This document shows positions 34,773 through 43,000 of a stretch of 48,496 nt of DNA, piece by piece. This DNA comes from Acidovorax sp. NO-1. GTDB lineage: Bacteria; Pseudomonadota; Gammaproteobacteria; Burkholderiales; Burkholderiaceae_C. Below the pieces are notes generated by a model, which searched no databases, was not told where the DNA came from, and worked only from the letters and a program-made list of their open reading frames with translations. The stretch spans positions 1 to 48,496 of the forward strand of contig NZ_AGTS01000079.1 in NCBI RefSeq assembly GCF_000238595.1, in the 5' to 3' direction. A program made the position numbers and the translations under genes. Positions within the stretch are counted from its first letter, which is position 1; every line of letters starts with the position of its first letter.

Positions 34773-35351
34773 TTACGCGGCCTTCCAGAAGATGTAGTCG
34801 GCCTGGTACTTCACGATCTGGCGCTCGCCCTTGTTGGCGGGGGTGCAGGCGGCAGCAGGTGCCACGCCACCCTTCAAGGCCACGCGCTGGATGTAGGTCA
34901 CGCCGGTCATGGCGCCGGAGCCCATGGCGGGGTTGGCCTTGACGAGCTGGTAGGGCAGGTTGCCCGTGCCCGATGGCGCCACGGCCAGCTGGGTGGCTGT
35001 CAGCTTGGAACCGTCGTTCGACTCCCAGGTGGCGGGCGGGCCGTAGTAGGTGCCCACTTGTTTGCCGCTGCGGTCATTCAGCACGGCCTTGGGGCCCACA
35101 AACACCCATTCGGTCTGACCGGGGGCATTGGCCTTGTCGCGGCATTCGTAGGTGATCTCGCCCACGCCCACGGTTTCCATCGCCACCTTGTTGCCCGCCG
35201 GAACCTTGATGCTGTCGGGCAGGCTGTCCTGCGAATACATGGATTTGGACGGCGACGACATCATCGATCCGCAGGCGCTCAGCAGCACGGCGGCGGCAAT
35301 AGCACCCGTCAGGGGCAGCAGGCGGGAGATGGGAGACGTGTGGATGGTCAT
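34773..35351 (-). CDS. DUF3455 domain lipoprotein
   Basis: A 192-residue secreted lipoprotein. The signal ends in the lipobox LLSAC (Cys27). The mature part matches DUF3455, an uncharacterised family: ITYECRD, TEWVFVGPKAVLNDRSGKQV, HY/TYYGPPATWESNDGSKLT and TYIQRVALKGG are recognisable. Homologues often lie beside ECF sigma genes, as here. An AGAGAAACG stretch precedes the ATG. It is 98 bases upstream of the sigma factor gene and likely co-transcribed or part of its regulon. Function unknown. Confidence 0.85.
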   Translation of the reverse strand: MTIHTSPISRLLPLTGAIAAAVLLSACGSMMSSPSKSMYSQDSLPDSIKVPAGNKVAMETVGVGEITYECRDKANAPGQTEWVFVGPKAVLNDRSGKQVGTYYGPPATWESNDGSKLTATQLAVAPSGTGNLPYQLVKANPAMGSGAMTGVTYIQRVALKGGVAPAAACTPANKGERQIVKYQADYIFWKAA

Positions 35352-35382
35352 GGCGTTTCTCTCTGGTCTATGGGTTGATAGG

Positions 35383-35405
35383 ACAGCAGCAAGTTGCGCT
35401 GCTGT
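35383..35405. promoter_or_regulatory. 8-bp dyad upstream of DUF3455 gene
   Basis: ACAGCAGC and GCTGCTGT are perfect inverted arms around AAGTTGC, 31 bases upstream of the DUF3455 start. This could be an operator in the promoter or a leader hairpin. The rest of the 150-bp gap shows no gene or other motif. Confidence 0.4.
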
Positions 35406-35501
35406 AGGTACTACCCACGAAAACGCCGTTTGGATGCAGGAGATGCAAAAAATTTTTCCGATGCCAGCCCTGGCAGGGCCGCCGCCTGGGCGGAGGCTGC
35501 C

Positions 35502-36821
35502 TCAATGCAAGGTCAGCGGCCGGCTGGTGGTCTTGACGCGCACCACGGCTGCCCGGTGCTCATACGGTGCCGACGGCTGGCCCAGGATGGCGGCCGCCAG
35601 CGTGCGCGCCTGCCGGGCAATCGGTTCGATATAGCGGCTGCACTGCCCGTCGATGCTGATGCAATCGCCCAGCGCGTGGATGCGGGGTACGCTGGTTTGC
35701 AGCGTGTCTGCGTCCACCGCAATGCCCTGGGCCCAATCGAGCCCTGCACTCTGTGCCAGGCGGTGGGCGGGCACAAGACCCGCAGCCACCACCACTTCGT
35801 CCGCCGCAAAACGCTGCCCGCTGGTGGTGGTGATGCGGTAGCGCGAGCCCACGCGCTCCACTTGCTCCACCTGCAGACCGCCTTCAAAGCGGATGGACAG
35901 GTCCTTCCATGCGTCCAGCAGCTGTGGCCCCGCCTGCTGGTCGTGCCAGCGCGCCAGCGGTTCGGCGGCGGCGTCCAGCAGCGTGATGCGGTGGCCGCCC
36001 AGGGCCAGGTCGTTGGCCAGCTCGCTGCCGATCAGGCCCGCGCCGATGATGAGCACGTCCTTGGGCTGGTCGCCCAGGTGCTGGCGCAGGCGCTGGTAGG
36101 CGTCCAGGTGGTTGACGCGCCAGCACAGGCTGGCGGGCAAGCCCGGCGGCAAGGCGGCCTGCGCACCGTGAGCCAGCACCAGATGGCCATAGCGCAACAC
36201 GCCCCGCGTGGTGCGCAGTTGGCGGGTGTCGGCGCAGATGCGCACGGCATGGGTGTGGGCCAGCAGGGTGACGCCCAGGCGCAACGCTGCATCGCGGCCG
36301 GTCTCGGACACCAGCGCCAGCGGGTCCAGCTGGCGTGCCATGGCCACCGACAGCAAAGGCTTGTCGTACCGGTCGCCAGCGCAGGCCGTCACCAGGGTGA
36401 TGGGCAGCGTGGCGTTTTGTTGGCGCAGAGTCTCGGCCAGTTGCCAGCCAGCACGACCCGCACCGACGATGACCACGCCCGGCTCGCCACGCGGGCGGAT
36501 GTAGGCCGGGGGCGCTGCGCTGGCCTGCGCCCGCAGCGCCTCCAGCGTGGGGGCTTCGTACGGAGAAAAATCGGCCTTGGTCACCCCGCACAGCGGGCAG
36601 GCCCAGTCGTCCGGAATGTCCGCCAGCCGGGTGCCCGGCGGCAGGCCACCATCGGGGTCGCCGTCGGCCTCGTGGTAGACGTAGCCGCACGCGTTGCAGA
36701 TGTAGCTTTGCCAGGGCGCCTGTGTTGCTGCGTCGGCCAACGCGTCGTAGACGGCCTGCGAGGCGGCGCTCAACGCGAAGGCGTTGACTGCCGACGGCGT
36801 GGTGGTTGTGGCGGGCGTCAT
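35502..36821 (-). CDS. Fused rubredoxin-rubredoxin reductase (FAD/NAD(P)H-dependent)
   Basis: A 439-residue fusion. After about 38 residues comes a rubredoxin domain (about 39-85) with iron ligands C42-x2-C45 (YICNACGYVY) and C75-x2-C78 (DDWACPLCGV). The rest is a pyridine-nucleotide-disulfide-type reductase: FAD site VVIVGAGRAGWQLAE (about 117-131), NAD site LIIGAGLIGSELANDLAL and the C-terminal FAD motif RIHALGDCISIDG. It moves electrons from NAD(P)H to the rubredoxin iron, but a fused domain may also accept electrons from a partner. Its ATG overlaps the stop of the upstream acyl-CoA-dehydrogenase-like gene by four bases, implying they act together. No alkane hydroxylase is in the window. 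Confidence 0.92.
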   Translation of the reverse strand: MTPATTTTPSAVNAFALSAASQAVYDALADAATQAPWQSYICNACGYVYHEADGDPDGGLPPGTRLADIPDDWACPLCGVTKADFSPYEAPTLEALRAQASAAPPAYIRPRGEPGVVIVGAGRAGWQLAETLRQQNATLPITLVTACAGDRYDKPLLSVAMARQLDPLALVSETGRDAALRLGVTLLAHTHAVRICADTRQLRTTRGVLRYGHLVLAHGAQAALPPGLPASLCWRVNHLDAYQRLRQHLGDQPKDVLIIGAGLIGSELANDLALGGHRITLLDAAAEPLARWHDQQAGPQLLDAWKDLSIRFEGGLQVEQVERVGSRYRITTTSGQRFAADEVVVAAGLVPAHRLAQSAGLDWAQGIAVDADTLQTSVPRIHALGDCISIDGQCSRYIEPIARQARTLAAAILGQPSAPYEHRAAVVRVKTTSRPLTLH

Positions 36822-37974
36822 GCAGGCATCTCCTCGGTGCTGAGCCGGGCGATCTCCTTGCGCAGGTGCTTGATGGCGGGCGTGACGATGGCCACAAAGT
36901 GCGACTCGCGCACGCGCCGCTGCACGTCCGAGCTCATCAGGTAGCCGCGCGCACCCTGGTGCATCAGGGCGGACTGGGCGGCGCGCAGGCACAGCTCCGC
37001 GCCATGGGCTCGGGTGTCCAGCACGTCGATGAAGAAATCAGTGCTTGTGTCGAACGGCGTCTGGGCCAGTTGCATGACGCGTGCAGTCAGTGCATCCAGC
37101 TCGGCCTGCAGCGCGTCGGGCCGGTCTTCCAGGAACTGGTTGACATGGCCCAATTGGGCCTCCACCGCCCACATCGAGTCGATGGCGCCCTGGGTGATGC
37201 CCACGGCCATGCCACATTGCAGCATCACAAACGCAGCGCGGATGCGGGCGATGAAAGGCCGGGTGGGGTCGGCCATGGTGTCGGCCGTGCCGATGAAATG
37301 GTCCTTGAGCCGCAGCGCATAGGTGCCCGTGCCCTCCATGGCGGAGAAGCTGGGGCATTCGCGCATCTCTACGCCGAGGGCATCGCAGCGCAGCAGGAAC
37401 ATCACCTCGCGCTGGCTGGCCGCACCGTCGGCCTCCACCACCGCCGCAATCGCGCCGCAGTAGTGGTCAGGCCCCAGGTTGCTCACCCAGGGCAGGGTGC
37501 CGTTGATGAGGTAGCCGCCCTCTACCGGTGTGGCCTTGAGCAGCAGGCTTTCGATCTGGGCGTAGCTCTTCATGGGGTTGGACAGCGCCGTGCCGCCCAT
37601 GCCCGCGCCGCTTCCGTGGCGCTGGAGCACCTCGCCCATCAGCGCGGGGTTGCCCGACTGCTGCAGGTACAGCCCGCACACCGCCTGGCACCACATCATG
37701 AAGCCGGTAGCGCCGCACACCCGCGAGGCCTCAGCCATGGCGCGGATGGCCAGGCCGTAGTCGGCCGGGCCTGCGGTGCTGTCCAGGTGCGCACTCATCG
37801 CGCCCACGGCGGCCAGCTGCTGCAGCTCGGCGCAGGGGTAGTAGCCGGTGCGGTCAATCGCCTCCACCTGCGCGGCCAGCGGGCCCTGGGCAATCTGGCG
37901 CACGGCCGCCAGCAGCGCATCGCCCCGCAGGGCGCCGTCCAGGTGGAGTTGGGGGGGAGGTCGGCGGGGTTCAT
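36818..37974 (-). CDS. Acyl-CoA-dehydrogenase-like flavoprotein (apparent 5' frameshift)
   Basis: A protein of about 385 residues with ACAD helices and the FAD-binding middle domain (GYLINGTLPWVSNLGPDHYC; ATGFMMWCQAVCGLYLQQ). The start is the ATG at 37974, five bases after AAGGAG. From there the frame breaks at the run of seven C on the minus strand (37951-37957); eight C would give MNPADLPPQLHLDGALRGDA joined to the open frame. The C-terminal motif where ACADs have catalytic Glu (YEGT) is instead AIVTPAIKHLRKEIARL, so a classical dehydrogenase base is not seen. Family alternatives include flavin monooxygenase-like members (DszC/SfnB). It is coupled to the rubredoxin reductase. Confidence 0.8.
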
Positions 37975-38020
37975 GGGGCTCCTTGGGTGCGCGGGGAACG
38001 GTTGGTCAGGTAGAGGCGGT

Positions 38021-38118
38021 ACACAAAACTCAGCGAAGCGGTTCTGGCTAGGCGCTGCGTCGCAGGCAGTACGAGTAGTACGACAAGACGCGGCAACGAC
38101 GCCAGAAGAGTTTTGTGT
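38021..38118 (+). repeat. 98-bp inverted-end repeat, copy 2
   Basis: ACACAAAACTC at the left is perfectly inverted at the right (GAGTTTTGTGT). Inside, TTCTGGC near the left pairs with GCCAGAA near the right and the middle GTAC...GTAC region folds too, so the whole block can form one long imperfect hairpin. It matches the block at 22084-22179 in segments such as GCGGTTCTGGC, AGGCGC and CGCAGGCAGTACG. It fills most of the gap between the OsmC gene and the ACAD-like gene. Confidence 0.8.
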
Positions 38119-38125
38119 GTCGCCC

Positions 38126-38695
38126 TCAGTCCGCGAGGCTGATTTCGAAGGGGATGGGGTTGCGCATGCTGTTAGCCACGGGCGAGTAGAAGTTGGCGTG
38201 CTGCACGATCTCGTCCAGCACCTCGCGCGGCGCATCGCCTTCCACCAGCACCTTCACGCGGATCGCCTGAAAGCCCATCTCCGGCGGCGTCTTCTGCAAT
38301 GCGCCACCCGCACCCCAGGCGGCGGGGTTGCCGATGTCGCCTTCCATGAACACCTCGATCTTGCTGAGCTTGACCTGCTTCCAGGTGGCCACGGCAGTGA
38401 TGCCCACGGCCAGGCAGCCGCCCAGGCCCGACAGCACGATCTCGCCGGGCGCAGGCGCCGTGTCCTGGCCGAACAGGTGCAGGGGCTCGTCCACCACCAC
38501 CGGCGCGTGGTTGCCCACATAGCTCAGCGAGCGGTACTGCCCCTCCATCACCGTATGGACCTTGTTGGTACCCCGGCTGGCAGGGTTGTTGCGGCCCTTG
38601 TCGGCAAAGGCCATCAGCCCGTCGCGGTCGATGGGGCGCAGGTGTGTGTGCACGGTGGTGACGGGGGCAGAGGGTTCCAGCAGATCGGTGGACAT
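38126..38695 (-). CDS. OsmC-family peroxiredoxin-like protein
   Basis: A 189-residue OsmC/Ohr-fold protein. The reactive-Cys region is LSGLGGCLAVGITAVAT (Cys near 99); a second Cys typical of OsmC/Ohr is absent, as in one-Cys OsmC subfamilies. GNHAPVVVDEPLHLFGQDTA and the QHANFYSPVANSMRNPIPF C-terminus are recognisable. AAGGAAC lies upstream of the ATG, as for other genes here. OsmC proteins handle peroxides or thiols; linkage to a rhodanese may suggest persulfide handling. It follows the sulfurtransferase by 86 bases on the same strand, presumably in the sigma-54-driven transcript. Confidence 0.87.
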   Translation of the reverse strand: MSTDLLEPSAPVTTVHTHLRPIDRDGLMAFADKGRNNPASRGTNKVHTVMEGQYRSLSYVGNHAPVVVDEPLHLFGQDTAPAPGEIVLSGLGGCLAVGITAVATWKQVKLSKIEVFMEGDIGNPAAWGAGGALQKTPPEMGFQAIRVKVLVEGDAPREVLDEIVQHANFYSPVANSMRNPIPFEISLAD

Positions 38696-38781
38696 GGTGT
38701 TCCTTGGAGAAAGAGAAGGGAATGCAAAAAAGAAGGACAGGGTTCGCAGCGGGCCATGCCCGCTGCAACAACGCACGGTGC

Positions 38782-39693
38782 TCAGGCCGCCAGTGCCAGC
38801 GCAGGCTTTTTGGGGAACTTGACCAGCGGCAGCCCGCTTTCGATCGGCAGCTTGTCGTCGCGCGACCATTCGTTCCACGAGCCGAAGTACATGCGCACAT
38901 CGGCAAAGCCCGCCTGCTTGAGCGCCAGGAAGGTGTTGGACGCGCGTGCGCCCTTGAAGCAATACAGGTACACCGTGTCCGCCGGGCTGATGCCCGCCGT
39001 GGCGCATTCGGCGCGCACTTCGTCGGGCGACTTGAACACCGGACCCTGGGGCGAGGGCTTCATGAAGCGGTACCACTCCAGCCACTTGGCGCCCGGCAGG
39101 CGGCCTTTGCGCGGCGCAAAGTCCTTGCCATAGGGGCTGGAGCTGTCGCCAATCCACTCGTCCACATCGCGCACGTCCAGCAGCACGGTGTCGGTGCCCA
39201 GGGCCTCGATCACATCCTCCTTGGTCAGCATCACATCGGTGGTGGCCAGCTGGGTGGGGAAGATGGCGGGCGTGGGCACCACCGTCTCGGTGGAGACGGG
39301 CAGCTCTGCCGCCTTCCAGGCCGAGTAGCCGCCATTCAATACCTTGACCTTGGGGTAGCCTAGCCAGGTCAGCAGGTAGTAGCCCCGGCACGACTGGCCG
39401 TAGCCGCTGTTGAGCGCATCTTCATAGAACACGGCCGTCTCGGCGCCCGACAGGCCGATGGCGCCCAGGTGCGCGGCAAAGGTGTCTTTCAGCTCCTGCA
39501 GGCCTTGGGGCGTGGAGGTGGCGAGATACGTGAAGGTCTCGCGCAGGTTCACCGCGCCGGGGATGTGCCCCAGGGCATAGGTGTCGGCGTCGCGGGTGTC
39601 GATCAGCACCACAGGCTCTGCGGCTTGCAGGGCCAACAACTGGGTGGGTGAGATGAGGACGGCGTCGGAGGCGGTAGCGGTCACGGTGCTCAT
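38782..39693 (-). CDS. Two-domain sulfurtransferase (rhodanese/thiosulfate or 3-mercaptopyruvate type)
   Basis: A 303-residue tandem rhodanese. The first domain (about 15-130; VVLIDTRDADTYALGHIPGA) is inactive, the second (about 155-290; VLLDVRDVDEWIGDSS) contains the active-site loop LYCFKGARASNT with Cys near 245. The loop differs from the CRKGVT of bovine rhodanese and the CGSGVT of mercaptopyruvate enzymes, so the sulfur donor is uncertain. Such enzymes pass sulfane sulfur to cyanide or thiols. It is the first gene after a near-consensus sigma-54 promoter; OsmC follows. Confidence 0.9.
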   Translation of the reverse strand: MSTVTATASDAVLISPTQLLALQAAEPVVLIDTRDADTYALGHIPGAVNLRETFTYLATSTPQGLQELKDTFAAHLGAIGLSGAETAVFYEDALNSGYGQSCRGYYLLTWLGYPKVKVLNGGYSAWKAAELPVSTETVVPTPAIFPTQLATTDVMLTKEDVIEALGTDTVLLDVRDVDEWIGDSSSPYGKDFAPRKGRLPGAKWLEWYRFMKPSPQGPVFKSPDEVRAECATAGISPADTVYLYCFKGARASNTFLALKQAGFADVRMYFGSWNEWSRDDKLPIESGLPLVKFPKKPALALAA

Positions 39694-39741
39694 GGAAAAC
39701 CTTTCGGTGCGGTGGTGGGCGGGATGCCTTCCCTCCTTATC

Positions 39742-39756
39742 GCAACAGGTGTGCCA
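39742..39756 (-). promoter_or_regulatory. Sigma-54 promoter of sulfurtransferase operon
   Basis: On the minus strand TGGCACACCTGTTGC fits TGGCAC-N5-TTGC exactly at the conserved bases, with the obligatory GG and GC at -24 and -12. It lies 48 bases upstream of the sulfurtransferase ATG. A sigma-54 activator gene lies immediately upstream, which makes the assignment strong. Confidence 0.82.
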
Positions 39757-39784
39757 GAGCTTGTGAATGCAAAGAAATTTGAAT

Positions 39785-39845
39785 GAAATAGGCTGCTAGC
39801 GCTTATTGGTAAAGCGCTGAAAGCTATTAATTTGATAGTATTTTG
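39785..39845 (+). repeat. Two-hairpin intergenic repeat, copy F
   Basis: AAATAGGCTGCTAGCGCTTA, then TTGGTAAAGCGCTGAAAGCT, then ATTAATTTGATAGTATTTTG. AGCGCTT/AAGCGCT form the first stem and CTAT/ATAG the second. It lies between the sigma-54 promoter and the dyad proposed as its activator site. Confidence 0.8.
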
Positions 39846-39888
39846 TGCCAACTATCACCAGAGCGCAGCCTGTCCAACGCGGACGCTG

Positions 39889-39921
39889 AACACTGTGTCT
39901 ACAAATTGTTGACACAGTGTT
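39889..39921. promoter_or_regulatory. 33-bp dyad, candidate enhancer of the sigma-54 activator
   Basis: AACACTGTGTC and GACACAGTGTT are perfect 11-bp inverted arms. Between them TACAAATTGTT is itself symmetric (ACAA-A-TTGT), so the whole 33 bp is a near-perfect palindrome. It sits six bases past the activator stop codon, about 135 bp upstream of the -24 element, the usual distance for an upstream activating sequence. It has no T run, so a terminator is less likely. Confidence 0.65.
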
Positions 39922-39926
39922 GGGCG

Positions 39927-41570
39927 TCACTTCAAGCCTGCTTTGCGCAGCCGGTAAGCGAACTGCCGGAGCGTCAACCCCAGGCTCTGCGCCGCGCGCG
40001 ACTGGTTGCCGTGGTGTTCGACCAGCGCGGCCTGCAGCACCTGAACGCTGTGGGACTGGGCCGAGGCGTAGTCGCGCACCAGCGGTGCTGCGGCGATAGG
40101 GGTAGACGGCATCTTGGCCTGAATCTGCTGAACGGGCGCCGGTGCGGGTGGCAAAACCACAGCCGCAGCGGGCAGAAATCGGTCCAGCTCGCCACGCGTT
40201 ACCAGCGTGTCATTGGTCAGCAGCACCAGGCGTTCGATCACATTGCCCAGCTCGCGGATGTTGCCGGGCCAGGGGTGTTCTTCCAGCCGCGCCAGCGCGT
40301 CGGGCGAGAGGTTCACGTTGCGCTGGTGCGCCTGGTTGGCGCGGCTCACAAAGTGCAGCGCCAGCGCGCGGATGTCCTCGCGCCGCTCGGCCAGCGAGGG
40401 CAGGTGGATCGGAATCACGTGCAGGCGGTAGTACAGGTCTTGCCGAAAGCGGCCGGCCTCCACATCGGCCGCCAGGTCGCGGTGGGTGGCCGCCACCAGG
40501 CGCACGTTCACCTTCACCTCGCGCTGCCCACCCAGTCGCACCAGCGTGCCCTCCTGCAGCGTGCGCAGCAGCTTGGACTGCAGGGCCAGCGGCAGCTCGC
40601 CAATCTCGTCCAGAAAGATGGTGCCGCTGTCGGCCTGCTCAAACCAGCCCGCGCGGGCTGTGCTGGCGCCGGTGAACGCGCCTTTTTCGTAGCCAAACAG
40701 TTCGGATTCGAACAGCGCATCCGGAATGGCCGAGCAGTTGACCTTGATGAAGGGCCGGTCGCGCCGCCCGCTGGCCAGGTGCACGGCGCGTGCGAACAGC
40801 TCCTTGCCCGTGCCCGACTGGCCCAGCAGCAGCACGGTGGCCTGGGTTTGCGATACGCGTTCCAGCTCGCTCAAGGCCTGCAGCAGCGGCGGCGAGCTGC
40901 CAATGAGCCCGTAGCGCGCGCTTTTGGTGTTGAGCGCATTGGCCAGCACGGCGTTGCGCGCCTGCAGCTGCCGCGTCTGCTCTGCCACCAGGGCTTCCAG
41001 CTGCAGCAGCTGCCCGACCAGCGTGACCAGCACGCGCAGCACCGCCAGGTCGTCGTTCAGGTGGCGCTGGCGGCTTCGGATGCGGTGGCAGGCCAGCACG
41101 CCGATGGGCGCGTTGTTGACCTCGATGGGCAGTGCGATGAAGGCCACCGTCTCGGGCGGCAGCTGGCTGCGCTCCACTGCGCGTGCCAGAAACAACGGTT
41201 CGGCATCAATGTCCTGCACGATGGCAGGCTGCCCAGTGGCCAGCACCCGGCCTGTGATGCCCTCGCCCCAGGCGTAGCGCCCGCGCTGCACCTCGGCCTG
41301 GGTGAGGCCGTAGGCGTGCTGGATGGAGGCGGTGCGCGGCGCGCCGGCTGGGGAGGACGGGGCGTTGTCCACCAGCACGATGCGCCCCCGGTTCAGGCCC
41401 AGCAGTTCGCTCATCAGGTGCAGCATCTCGCGCAGCACCAGGCCGGGCGCCAGGCTGCGGCCGATGAGGCGCATCACCTCGCGCATCAGCAGCAGCTCCT
41501 GGGCGTGCCAGTCGGTGGGGCTGTGCGAGCGGGCCGTGCTGGAAGGGGAGGGCATGGGCGGTGGGGGCAT
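39927..41570 (-). CDS. Sigma-54-dependent activator, GAF-AAA+-Fis (NifA-like)
   Basis: A 547-residue enhancer-binding protein. The N-terminal GAF domain (about 25-190; [41 protein letters not shown]) senses a small molecule. The AAA+ domain has Walker A GQSGTGKE (about 249), the sigma-54-contact loop GAFTGA (about 297), Walker [12 protein letters not shown] and the [13 protein letters not shown] sensor region. The Fis-type helix-turn-helix closes the protein ([20 protein letters not shown]). The family includes NifA, FhlA and SfnR. The ATG at 41570 is chosen but no ribosome site is clear; 41555 is possible. It is divergent from purT and upstream of the sulfurtransferase operon it probably activates. 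Confidence 0.92.
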   Translation of the reverse strand: MPPPPMPSPSSTARSHSPTDWHAQELLLMREVMRLIGRSLAPGLVLREMLHLMSELLGLNRGRIVLVDNAPSSPAGAPRTASIQHAYGLTQAEVQRGRYAWGEGITGRVLATGQPAIVQDIDAEPLFLARAVERSQLPPETVAFIALPIEVNNAPIGVLACHRIRSRQRHLNDDLAVLRVLVTLVGQLLQLEALVAEQTRQLQARNAVLANALNTKSARYGLIGSSPPLLQALSELERVSQTQATVLLLGQSGTGKELFARAVHLASGRRDRPFIKVNCSAIPDALFESELFGYEKGAFTGASTARAGWFEQADSGTIFLDEIGELPLALQSKLLRTLQEGTLVRLGGQREVKVNVRLVAATHRDLAADVEAGRFRQDLYYRLHVIPIHLPSLAERREDIRALALHFVSRANQAHQRNVNLSPDALARLEEHPWPGNIRELGNVIERLVLLTNDTLVTRGELDRFLPAAAVVLPPAPAPVQQIQAKMPSTPIAAAPLVRDYASAQSHSVQVLQAALVEHHGNQSRAAQSLGLTLRQFAYRLRKAGLK

Positions 41571-41663
41571 GTCAGGGCGATTGCAAGTTCTGCGCCCGGG
41601 TGCATTAAAGTCGCCTGCGTCCCGCCATTTACCGACTTTTTCACCTTCTCGAAAGCACCCACC

Positions 41664-42890
41664 ATGACCACCCTCGGAACCCCTCTGTCCCCCCATGCCA
41701 CCAAAGTCATGCTGCTGGGCTCGGGCGAGCTGGGCAAGGAGGTGCTGATCGCGCTGCAGCGCCTGGGGGTGGAAACCATTGCCGTGGACCGCTACGACAA
41801 CGCCCCCGGCCAGCAGGTGGCGCACCACGCGCGCACCATCACCATGAGCGACCCGGCCCAGCTCAAGGCGCTGATCGAAGCCGAGCGCCCGCACCTGGTG
41901 GTGCCCGAGATCGAAGCCATTGCCACCCCGATGCTCGAAGAGCTGGAGGCTGCTGGTGTGGTGCGCGTCATCCCCACCGCCCGCGCCGCCCGCCTGACCA
42001 TGGACCGCGAGGGCATCCGCGTGCTGGCCGCCGAAACGCTGGGCCTGCCCACCAGCCCCTACAAGTTCTGTAATTCGCTGGAGGAGTTGCAGGCTGCGAT
42101 TGATTCAGGCATTGGTTACCCCTGCATCGTCAAGCCCGTGATGAGCAGCTCGGGCAAGGGCCAGAGCAAGATCGACGGCCCGGCCGACGTGCAAAAAGCC
42201 TGGGACTACGCCATGGCCGGTGGCCGCGTGAGCCACGGCCGCGTCATCGTCGAAGGCTTCATTGACTTTGACTACGAAATCACCCAGCTCACCGTGCGCT
42301 CGGTGGGCGCTGACGGCCAGATCGTCACCAGCTTCTGCGACCCCATCGGCCACGTACAGGTCAGTGGCGACTATGTGGAAAGCTGGCAGCCCCACCCCAT
42401 GCACCCCGCAGCGCTCGAAAAATCGCGCCAGATCGCCAAGGCCGTGACCGACAACCTGGGCGTGGGCTTTGACGGAAAGCCCTCCGGGCTTGGCCTGTTC
42501 GGCGTGGAGCTGTTCGTCAAAGGCGAGCAGGTCTGGTTCAGCGAAGTCAGCCCCCGCCCGCACGACACCGGCCTGGTCACGCTGTGCACTCAGCACCAGA
42601 GCGAGTTTGAACTGCACGCCCGCGCCATCCTGGGCCTGCCCGTGGACACCAGCCTGCGCAACCCCGGCGCCAGCGCGGTGATCTATGGCGGTGTGGAAGC
42701 CCTGGGCATCGTGTTTGACGGCGTGGACGAAGCCCTGCGCGTGCCTGGCACCGACCTGCGCCTGTTCGGCAAGCCCGAGAGCTTTGCCAAGCGCCGCATG
42801 GGCGTGGCCCTGGCGCGCGCGGCCGATGTGGAGACGGCGCGTAGCAACGCCAAGCTGGCGGCCAGCAAGGTCAAGCCGCGCAAGGCTTGA
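41664..42890 (+). CDS. purT: Formate-dependent phosphoribosylglycinamide formyltransferase PurT
   Basis: A 408-residue ATP-grasp enzyme that makes formyl-GAR from GAR, formate and ATP, the folate-independent third step of purine synthesis. [46 protein letters not shown] (ATP-binding) and [20 protein letters not shown] with HDTGLVTL are diagnostic. The start gives [15 protein letters not shown], the usual N-terminus. It is divergent from the sigma-54 activator; I see a weak TTGCAA/TTAAAG promoter upstream (41580-41615) but do not rely on it. A copy of the intergenic repeat follows. Confidence 0.96.
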   Translation: MTTLGTPLSPHATKVMLLGSGELGKEVLIALQRLGVETIAVDRYDNAPGQQVAHHARTITMSDPAQLKALIEAERPHLVVPEIEAIATPMLEELEAAGVVRVIPTARAARLTMDREGIRVLAAETLGLPTSPYKFCNSLEELQAAIDSGIGYPCIVKPVMSSSGKGQSKIDGPADVQKAWDYAMAGGRVSHGRVIVEGFIDFDYEITQLTVRSVGADGQIVTSFCDPIGHVQVSGDYVESWQPHPMHPAALEKSRQIAKAVTDNLGVGFDGKPSGLGLFGVELFVKGEQVWFSEVSPRPHDTGLVTLCTQHQSEFELHARAILGLPVDTSLRNPGASAVIYGGVEALGIVFDGVDEALRVPGTDLRLFGKPESFAKRRMGVALARAADVETARSNAKLAASKVKPRKA

Positions 42891-42904
42891 GGCTGGTTTT
42901 TAAG

Positions 42905-42961
42905 TGAAATGGGCCGCTAGCGCTTATTCAGTAAGCGCTGGCAGCTATCATTTTTGATGGC
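42905..42961 (+). repeat. Two-hairpin intergenic repeat, copy G
   Basis: AGCGCTTATTCAGTAAGCGCT pairs over 9 bp (one T-G wobble). GCTATCATTTTTGATGGC gives a 7-bp second stem with one wobble. It lies between the convergent 3' ends of purT and the NodI-like gene and is the best terminator candidate there. Confidence 0.85.
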
Positions 42962-43000
42962 TTGGGTGGATGCGCGGACACCTGACGCCACGCTGGCGCC

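Noticed and set aside
36806..39133. 775-residue plus-strand open frame
   Set aside because: Antisense to the ACAD-like and OsmC genes and runs through the repeat; composition is a shadow.
39843..41663. 600-residue N-terminal extension of purT
   Set aside because: It is antisense to the sigma-54 activator and has shadow composition; PurT has a normal N-terminus at the ATG at 41664.
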